A stretch of DNA of 10,090 nt, taken from the NCBI GenBank assembly GCA_019247755.1, contig JAFBAM010000075.1, forward strand, positions 1 to 10,090, given 5' to 3'. This stretch comes from Sphingomonas sp. (GTDB lineage Bacteria; Pseudomonadota; Alphaproteobacteria; Sphingomonadales; Sphingomonadaceae). How positions within the stretch are numbered: position 1 is the stretch's first letter; every line of letters starts with the position of its first letter. Positions 5,546-10,090 of this stretch are shown piece by piece. The translations under genes and the position numbers were made by a program. The notes beneath the pieces were generated by a model, which was not told where the DNA came from, ran no database searches, and saw only the letters and a list, made by a program, of their open reading frames with translations.

Positions 5546-6355
5546 TTGCTCATTTTTCGTCGCGGCAGCCGAGCTGTCGATTTCGTGATTATTGCGCTCG
5601 CGGCCTTCTTTTGTGCCGGGACTATCTGGGCGCGGCTGCCGCGACCAGAGCCGAAGATGCCCGTCGTCAGCGAAACATTTAATCCAACGCTGGGATCAAT
5701 CACGACCATCGACGACGCGGCGAGATATGTGCGCGCCCAAGCGAAGTCGGATGACCCCAGGGCGCTGGCGGACGCAGCCGACGAGTTCGTCCGCGAGCGG
5801 TTCTACCACAGCTACTCGTTCTTCGATCCCGCGCACGACTGGATCGCCTACCTGTCAGGCTTCGCGTGGATCAACCTCAGGTCGCCGGTGCTTCCGGAGA
5901 ACATCCTCGACTATCCCGAGGCGGCCTGCAGCCAGCAGGTGATCGTGTTCCAGGCGATCGCCCGCAAGCTTGGCTTCGACTCCGGGGTGGTGGCGCTGAG
6001 CCATCACATGATCGGCGCGGTGAAGATCGATGGCCGGTGGCAAGTCTATGACGCCGACCGCGAGATCGCGCCGCGAAGCTATCCGCTGTCGAAGCTGCTG
6101 GCCGGCGACCCCGCGGTCACTTCGATCTACGGCCGGATGGGACGGTCGATCGACATGGCCGGACAAGCGGCGCGCGGCGAAATCCAGCTGATCGAGGTCA
6201 ATTCCAACCCGGCCCCGCAGGCGAGCCTGTTCCATCGCGTAACTCACGCGCTGAGCAACTATGGATGGATGTTCTTCCTGGCGCTGGCATTGCTTCGACT
6301 TGCGAGCCGGTGGCAGGCGAGCACCCGATTGAGGAAGCGCCCGCTGCCTGTATAG
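5546..6355 (+). CDS. membrane-anchored transglutaminase-like protein
   Basis: A 269-residue protein starting at a TTG (5546); a GTG at 5585 is an alternative start. It has an N-terminal membrane segment (about 13-29), a domain of about 200 residues, and a second helix near the C-terminus (about 240-257, WMFFLALALLRLA) followed by basic residues. The middle domain carries the order Cys128 (EAACSQQ, at a helix start), His153/His154 (LSHHMIGAVKIDGRWQVYD) and Asp169 (YDADRE). That is the transglutaminase-like cysteine protease triad with its typical strand between His and Asp. By topology the domain probably sits in the periplasm. Substrate and pathway are unknown. No clear ribosome site is visible. 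The flavin reductase starts 8 nt after its stop, so they are probably cotranscribed. No terminator was seen between phhA and this gene. Confidence 0.75.
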   Translation: MLIFRRGSRAVDFVIIALAAFFCAGTIWARLPRPEPKMPVVSETFNPTLGSITTIDDAARYVRAQAKSDDPRALADAADEFVRERFYHSYSFFDPAHDWIAYLSGFAWINLRSPVLPENILDYPEAACSQQVIVFQAIARKLGFDSGVVALSHHMIGAVKIDGRWQVYDADREIAPRSYPLSKLLAGDPAVTSIYGRMGRSIDMAGQAARGEIQLIEVNSNPAPQASLFHRVTHALSNYGWMFFLALALLRLASRWQASTRLRKRPLPV

Positions 6356-6363
6356 CGGCGGGC

Positions 6364-6879
6364 ATGGCCGAACCGGCGGACAGGCAGGAATATCGCAGCG
6401 GGCACGACCCGCGCACCCTTCGCGACGCGCTTGGCTGCTTTGCGACGGGCGTGACGGTCGTCACCTGCCTCGGTGCCGAGGGTGAGCCGGCCGGACTGAC
6501 CGTCAACAGCTTCACCTCGGTCTCGCTCGATCCACCCCTGCTGCTGGTGTGCCTCGCCAAGCGGGCGGCGAGCGCAGCCGCGTTGACCGAGGCCTCCCAT
6601 TTCGCGGTCAACGTGCTGCAGACGGGGCAGCAGCCGGCCTCGATCCGCTTCTCCACGCGCGACGAGGACCGGTTCGGGGCAACGCCCTGGTCGTGCGGCG
6701 AGGGCGGAGCGCCGATCCTCAAGGATTCGCTCGGCGTGTTCGAGTGCGAACGGCACGCGGTCCATGACGGGGGCGATCACCACATCCTCATCGGCCAGGT
6801 GGTGAAGGCGAGCTTCGACGCGGGACTGGACCCCTTATTGTATTTCCGCGGACGCTATCGCCGTTTGCACTTCGACTAG
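6364..6879 (+). CDS. flavin reductase family protein (FMN-binding split barrel)
   Basis: A 171-residue protein of the short-chain flavin reductase type, like the reductase partners (HpaC-like) of two-component monooxygenases. It would reduce FMN or FAD with NAD(P)H in the cytosol. Family features: GCFATGVTVVT (24-34), GLTVNSFTSVSLDPPLLLVCL (44-64), FAVNVL (80-85) and GDHHILIGQV (137-146), then LLYFRGRYRRL at the end. The frame is open from 6265 but would overlap the preceding gene by 91 nt. ATG 6364, 8 nt after the previous stop, gives the usual family length. No monooxygenase gene is adjacent, so its oxygenase partner, if any, is unknown. Its stop codon lies inside a UUCG hairpin, and serS follows at 21 nt. 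Confidence 0.88.
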   Translation: MAEPADRQEYRSGHDPRTLRDALGCFATGVTVVTCLGAEGEPAGLTVNSFTSVSLDPPLLLVCLAKRAASAAALTEASHFAVNVLQTGQQPASIRFSTRDEDRFGATPWSCGEGGAPILKDSLGVFECERHAVHDGGDHHILIGQVVKASFDAGLDPLLYFRGRYRRLHFD

Positions 6880-6889
6880 CTTCGGCTAG
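6876..6889 (+). other. UUCG-tetraloop hairpin before serS
   Basis: CTAGC (6876-6880), TTCG, GCTAG (6885-6889) makes a 5-bp stem closed C-UUCG-G, the very stable tetraloop form. The stem contains the flavin reductase stop codon (6877-6879) and ends 11 nt before the serS ATG. No T-run follows, so termination is unlikely; it could affect mRNA stability or serS translation. Confidence 0.45.
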
Positions 6890-6900
6890 CAAGCGCGGTG

Positions 6901-8160
6901 ATGCTGGGACTGGATTTCGTCAGGGCGAACCGCGAGGCGGTGGAACGCGCGATCCGCGACAAAGGCGTCGCGGTCGACCTCGACGACCTTCTCGCGATCG
7001 ACGGGCGTGTGCGCACGCTCAAAACCGAGATCGAGGCGCTGAGGGCCGAGCGGAATGCGATCAGCGCGCAGTTCCCGAAGGCCGCGCCGGAAGAGAAGGC
7101 CGATCTGGGCCGGCGGGCGAAGGAAGCAGGGGCGCGGGCGAACACCCTGGAGGAGCAACTCGCGGGCGAGGAAAGCTCGCTGAATGCCCTGATGCTGCAG
7201 CTGCCGGGCATACCCTATGAGGGCGCGCCGGTGGGACCGGACGAGAGCTTCAACATTGTAATCCGCACCGAAGGGGAGCCGCCGAAGTTCGACTTCGAGC
7301 CGATCGACCATGTCGCGCTAATCGAGAAGAACGGCTGGGCAGATTTGTCGGGCGTCACGCAGGTCTCGGGAAGCCGCACCTACTGCCTGAAGGGCCGCCT
7401 GGCGCTGCTCGAGACCAAGCTCATGGGCTGGGCGCTCGAGAAGATCGCGAACGCCGGCTTCACGCCGATCACGGTCCCGGCGATCGCGCGCGAGCAGGCC
7501 TTCCTCAACCAGGGACAATTCCCGGGTCACAAGGAAGAGACTTACGAGCTTCCGAACGACGATTTGTGGCTGGCGGGGACGGCCGAGGTGGTGCTGACGT
7601 CGCTCCACTCGGGCGAGATCATCGAGGCGGAGAAACTGCCGGTGCTCTACGCCGGCTTCTCGCCCTGCTTCCGCCGCGAAGCGGGAAGCGCAGGGAAGGA
7701 CGTTCGCGGGCTGCTGCGGGTCCACCAGTTCGTGAAGGTCGAACAATATGTGATCTGCGAGGCCGACGAGGCGCAGTCGGCCGAATGGCACGCCAAATTG
7801 CTCGAGCTGGCGGAGAGCCTGGTGCGGGCGATGGAGATCCCCTATCAGGTGATCGAGACGTCGACCGGCGACATGGGCCTCGGCAAGTATCGGATGAACG
7901 ACATCGAGAGCTGGGTGCCGTCGCTCGGCAAGTATCGCGAGACGCACAGCTGCTCGACCCTGCACGACTGGCAGGCGCGGCGGGCGAACATCCGCTACCG
8001 CGGCAGCGACGGGAAGGTGCGGTTCGCGCACACGCTCAACAATACGGCGCTCGCCAGCCCACGGATCCTCGTGCCGCTGCTGGAGAATCACCAGACGGCG
8101 GACGGCCGCGTGAAGCTGCCCAAGGCGCTGCAGGAGCTGATGGGGGGTGATTACCTCTAA
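6901..8160 (+). CDS. serS: serine--tRNA ligase
   Basis: A 419-residue class II aminoacyl-tRNA synthetase charging tRNA-Ser (and the selenocysteine tRNA where present). The N-terminal long coiled-coil arm that grips the tRNA spans about residues 25-100 (TLKTEIEALRAERNAISAQF and the following charged repeats). TAEVVLTSLHSGE carries the serine-pocket TxE. Motif 2 begins at FRREAGSAGKDVRGLLRVHQF (from 257) and motif 3 is NNTALASPRILVPLLENHQ (from 380) with its invariant Arg388. I prefer ATG 6901 over the adjacent GTG 6898 because SerRSs usually begin ML-x-L/P-x-x-R. No strong ribosome site is visible. Length is normal and all motifs are intact. The following hydrolase overlaps its end by 14 nt, implying coupling. 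Confidence 0.97.
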   Translation: MLGLDFVRANREAVERAIRDKGVAVDLDDLLAIDGRVRTLKTEIEALRAERNAISAQFPKAAPEEKADLGRRAKEAGARANTLEEQLAGEESSLNALMLQLPGIPYEGAPVGPDESFNIVIRTEGEPPKFDFEPIDHVALIEKNGWADLSGVTQVSGSRTYCLKGRLALLETKLMGWALEKIANAGFTPITVPAIAREQAFLNQGQFPGHKEETYELPNDDLWLAGTAEVVLTSLHSGEIIEAEKLPVLYAGFSPCFRREAGSAGKDVRGLLRVHQFVKVEQYVICEADEAQSAEWHAKLLELAESLVRAMEIPYQVIETSTGDMGLGKYRMNDIESWVPSLGKYRETHSCSTLHDWQARRANIRYRGSDGKVRFAHTLNNTALASPRILVPLLENHQTADGRVKLPKALQELMGGDYL

Positions 8161-8878
8161 GGTGGCGTGGCAAGGCGATGACCGTCCACCATCGCTCCGG
8201 CTGCGGCTGGGTGAAGCGGCCTGGCTGTTGCCGCGAATGTGGCGGGCGTTCGGATCAACCAGGCCGATCGGTCCAGTCGATGGCCCTCCGGCGCTCGTCA
8301 TCCCGGGTTTCGTCGCCCATGACCGGACGACAATGGCACTGCGGAGGGCGCTCGCCGAGGCCGGGTGGCGCGTCCACGGCTGGGAGTTGGGCCTGAACCT
8401 TGGAGTCCGCGCCGACACAGTCGCGCGGTTGAGGAAGCGGCTGGACGAGATCGGTCATCACCAGCCGATCCTGGTCGTAGGCTGGAGCCTCGGCGGGTTG
8501 TTCGCGCGAGAGTTGGCGCGAGCGGTTCCTGACCGGGTCCGCGCGGTCGTCACGCTTGGCTCGCCCTTCTCTGGCGACCCCAAGCAGAACAATGTCTGGC
8601 GCCTTTATCAGCTGATCGCCGGTCATAAGGTCGATGAGACGCCGATCCCGCGGATCACCGACAAGCCGCCAGTGCCGCAATTGGCCCTGTGGTCGCGCAA
8701 GGACGGGCTGATCGCTCCGCGGGCCGCGCGCGGTCTGGAACATGAGCGCGACAAGGCGGTCGAGCTCGATTGCACGCACATGGCTTTCGGGGTTTCGAGC
8801 CGCGCGGCGTCAGACGTGGTGCGGGAGATTCAGACCTTCTTGGAAGAGCAAAAGCTGGCGCCCGAGTCGCGCCATTGA
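8147..8878 (+). CDS. alpha/beta hydrolase, lipase-like
   Basis: A 243-residue alpha/beta hydrolase of unknown substrate. After a nondescript N-terminus, the first strand and oxyanion region are PALVIPGFVAHD (48-59). The nucleophile elbow is GWSLGG with Ser114, the probable acid is Asp186 in WSRKDGLI, and the histidine is His211 in CTHMAF. The proline/glycine turn after the first strand and the TLGSPFSGDP segment (136-145) recall lipases and PGAP1-like esterases. There is no signal peptide, so it is probably cytosolic. The GTG start at 8147 overlaps serS by 14 nt, with GGAG at 8133-8136 upstream; GTG 8162 is an alternative start. It is probably translated together with serS, though no functional link is evident. 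The imuA promoter region begins at its stop codon. Confidence 0.88.
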   Translation: MITSKVAWQGDDRPPSLRLRLGEAAWLLPRMWRAFGSTRPIGPVDGPPALVIPGFVAHDRTTMALRRALAEAGWRVHGWELGLNLGVRADTVARLRKRLDEIGHHQPILVVGWSLGGLFARELARAVPDRVRAVVTLGSPFSGDPKQNNVWRLYQLIAGHKVDETPIPRITDKPPVPQLALWSRKDGLIAPRAARGLEHERDKAVELDCTHMAFGVSSRAASDVVREIQTFLEEQKLAPESRH

Positions 8879-8884
8879 CTCTTG

Positions 8885-8899
8885 CCCGCGAGTCGCGGG
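8885..8899. repeat. short GC inverted repeat between hydrolase and LexA box
   Basis: CCCGCG (8885-8890) and CGCGGG (8894-8899) form a perfect 6-bp inverted repeat with an AGT spacer, 7 nt after the hydrolase stop. No T-run follows. It may be a weak terminator for the upstream operon, or lie within the imuA promoter between a possible -35 (TTGACT, 8875-8880) and the LexA box. Confidence 0.35.
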
Positions 8900-8904
8900 A
8901 ATAA

Positions 8905-8919
8905 GAACAAAAGAAGAAC
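8905..8919. promoter_or_regulatory. LexA (SOS) box of the imuAB operon
   Basis: GAAC (8905-8908), 7 nt, GAAC (8916-8919) is the reverse complement of the alphaproteobacterial LexA direct repeat GTTC-N7-GTTC. It lies directly upstream of imuA, a known SOS gene in this class. A third GAAC at 8922-8925 is out of register. A possible promoter is TTGACT (8875-8880) with AATAAG (8900-8905) at a wide 19-nt spacing, which would put the box over the transcription start and let LexA block initiation until DNA damage. Confidence 0.85.
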
Positions 8920-8928
8920 AAGAACGTT

Positions 8929-9684
8929 GTGAGTCGTGTGGCAAGAGGCTTGTCTCTGGTCGCCGGCGGAGCTGTCTCCGCGCAGATCCGGCCGGCCGTT
9001 CTCGATCGTCCCCCCAGCGGGTTGGGCGAGCGTTGGCACCTGCCTGCGCCGTCCAGCCCCACCCTTTCCGAGCTGTTCGCCGTCCACCCGCGCGACGGCG
9101 GATGGGCCGGGTTCCTGCTGGCACAGGTCGAGACCGGTAAGCCGTTGCTGTGGGTGCAGGATCGGATGGCGATCCTCGAAAGCGGGCGGATCCATCCGCC
9201 GGGCCTGCCGAGCCAGAACCTCGTCCACGTCGAGGCGCGCGATGCACGCGATGCGCTGTGGGCGATGGAGGAGGGTCTGAGATGCCCTTCGCTGTCCGCC
9301 GTCATCGGCGAGATCTGGGGCGATCCGAAGACGCTCGACTTCACCGCGACGCGGCGGCTGGCGGTCGCTTCGGAGCGGTCCGGCGTGGCTGCCTTTTTGA
9401 TTCGGCTGGGCGGCCACGCCAACCTCAGCGGAGCGCGGATGCGCTGGCGGATTGCGAGTGCTCCGTCGCTGATCAACCCGCTCGATCCTCGTGCGCCGGG
9501 ACTTGCGGCGTGGGATGCCGAGCTGTTCCGCGCGCGAGGAATGCCTCCGGGGCGGTGGAACGTCGCGCATGACGGGCCCCCATCAAAGTACCACTTTGAT
9601 GGGACCGATGAAGCGGATCGCTTCCATCTGGTTGCCGGCGCTGGCGATCGAGCGCTGGGCGAAGAGCGCCGACTGCGCGCCTGA
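8929..9684 (+). CDS. imuA: ImuA, SOS mutasome accessory protein
   Basis: A 251-residue RecA/SulA-related ImuA, which together with ImuB and DnaE2 forms the alternative translesion-synthesis machinery. Supporting text: GGWAGFLLAQVETGKPLLWVQD (57-78), SAVIGEIWGDPKTLDFTATRRLAVASERSGVAAFLIR (residues 123-159, read in shorter pieces) and ARMRWRIASAPS (168-179). It is followed by ImuB and preceded by a LexA box. The GTG start at 8929 lies just after the box with a purine-rich stretch upstream; no in-frame ATG is available early on. The N-terminal region is short, lacking an obvious GGxxxG-LHE motif of longer ImuAs. Residues 217-225 (PPSKYHFDG) are encoded by a perfect palindrome and look inserted. 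The 3' end overlaps imuB by 77 nt. Confidence 0.85.
   Translation: MSRVARGLSLVAGGAVSAQIRPAVLDRPPSGLGERWHLPAPSSPTLSELFAVHPRDGGWAGFLLAQVETGKPLLWVQDRMAILESGRIHPPGLPSQNLVHVEARDARDALWAMEEGLRCPSLSAVIGEIWGDPKTLDFTATRRLAVASERSGVAAFLIRLGGHANLSGARMRWRIASAPSLINPLDPRAPGLAAWDAELFRARGMPPGRWNVAHDGPPSKYHFDGTDEADRFHLVAGAGDRALGEERRLRA
9579..9603. repeat. 25-bp perfect palindrome within imuA, just before the imuB start
   Basis: CCCATCAAAGT (9579-9589) and ACTTTGATGGG (9593-9603) are perfect mirror arms of 11 bp around ACC. It is AT-rich at its centre, unlike the surrounding GC-rich codons, and encodes imuA residues 217-225. As RNA it forms a strong hairpin whose 3' arm contains the only purine-rich sequence (GATGGGA) ahead of the imuB ATG at 9608. 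It may be a dispersed palindromic repeat inserted in frame, or a translational control element. Confidence 0.75.
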
Positions 9685-10090
9685 TGCGCCGATCGTCCTG
9701 ACCGTCGAGGGCACGCACGGCCTCATCATTCATGCCGTCACCAAAGCGGCGGCCGAGCGAGGAGCGCGACCGGGTGCGCGACTGACCGATGCGCGGGCGC
9801 TCGACCCGACGCTGGTCGCGTTTCCCGCAGATCCGGAAGGTGATGCGGCAATGGTTGAGCGGCTGGCGAAATGGGCCGGGCGCTGGTCGCCTTTGGTCGA
9901 GGTGGATGGCGGCGGCTTGCGGCTGGATGTGACCGGCATCGCACATCTGTTCGGCGGCGAGCGCGGATTGGTCTGGGATATTCGAAACTGCTTCGCGCGG
10001 ATCGGTTTGACGGCGAAGGTAGCGATTGCGCCGACAGCGCTCGCGGCATGGGCATTCAGTCACTTCGGCGGCAATGATCTAGCTCCGCTG
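9608..10090 (+). CDS. imuB: ImuB, Y-family polymerase-like mutasome protein (3' end outside window)
   Basis: From ATG 9608 the frame is open for 161 codons to the window edge. MKRIASIWLPALAIERWAKS is the characteristic ImuB N-terminus, and LRLDVTGIAHLFGGE (104-118) matches the Y-family palm segment DxTG...LFGGE. ImuB binds the beta clamp and recruits DnaE2 to lesions. It lacks the catalytic acidic residues of true Y-family polymerases in studied cases. Full-length ImuBs are about 450-520 residues, so about a third is seen. The start lies inside imuA (77-nt overlap in another frame), with only a weak GGGA 3 nt before the ATG, suggesting translation is coupled to imuA. Expression should follow the LexA box at 8905. 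Confidence 0.92.
   Translation, partial: MKRIASIWLPALAIERWAKSADCAPDAPIVLTVEGTHGLIIHAVTKAAAERGARPGARLTDARALDPTLVAFPADPEGDAAMVERLAKWAGRWSPLVEVDGGGLRLDVTGIAHLFGGERGLVWDIRNCFARIGLTAKVAIAPTALAAWAFSHFGGNDLAPL

Noticed and set aside
7318..8418. 366-residue minus-strand open frame
   Set aside because: It is the antisense of serS and the next hydrolase, with His/Arg/Gln-rich composition typical of shadow frames in GC-rich DNA.
1..10090. CRISPR arrays, tRNA or rRNA genes, insertion sequences, phage or defence genes
   Set aside because: No spaced repeats, cloverleaf-like segments, transposase motifs or defence-system families were seen on either strand.

Overview
The window is high-GC (mid-60s % by eye), densely coding bacterial DNA. 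Three things point to an alphaproteobacterium, most likely a sphingomonad: the imuA/imuB pair carries a direct-repeat LexA box of the alphaproteobacterial type (GAAC-N7-GAAC); GTG and TTG starts are frequent; and the family mix (DUF6445-like protein, Flp pilin, hydrolase with an HGWREF...GVIVLGVLIAL leader) is typical of that order. This placement is inference from protein families, with no database search.

Layout. 1-1369: the 5' part of hppD (minus strand, running off the left edge) diverges from phhB, with a perfect 11-bp inverted repeat between them. 1382-2341: an exported or membrane-anchored alpha/beta hydrolase on the minus strand, convergent with phhB. A GTTACG-N4-CGTAAC palindrome lies between it and a secreted protein at 2421-2942. 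2946-3095: a 49-aa membrane protein on the minus strand. 3226-3909: a DUF6445-like protein. 3988-4089: a 33-aa single-helix protein on the minus strand. 4311-4472: an orphan Flp pilin. 4473-4677: a non-coding leader with two hairpins, a 19-codon ORF containing Tyr-Tyr-Tyr, and an intrinsic terminator. 4678-5448: phhA. 5546-8878: a same-strand run of transglutaminase-like protein, flavin reductase, serS and an alpha/beta hydrolase. 8905-10090: LexA box, imuA and imuB (cut by the right edge).

How the genes work together. PhhA hydroxylates phenylalanine to tyrosine, PhhB recycles the oxidised pterin cofactor, and HppD converts 4-hydroxyphenylpyruvate, the transamination product of tyrosine, to homogentisate. 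The three steps lie within 5.5 kb but are interrupted by unrelated genes. ImuA and ImuB are accessory proteins of SOS-induced translesion synthesis.

Most interesting signals: (1) a putative tyrosine-codon attenuator in front of phhA; (2) a 25-bp perfect palindrome that looks like an in-frame insertion near the 3' end of imuA, abutting the imuB start; (3) the LexA box; (4) two unlisted small membrane proteins; (5) a hydrolase whose N-terminus resembles the anchor of an unrelated membrane protein family.
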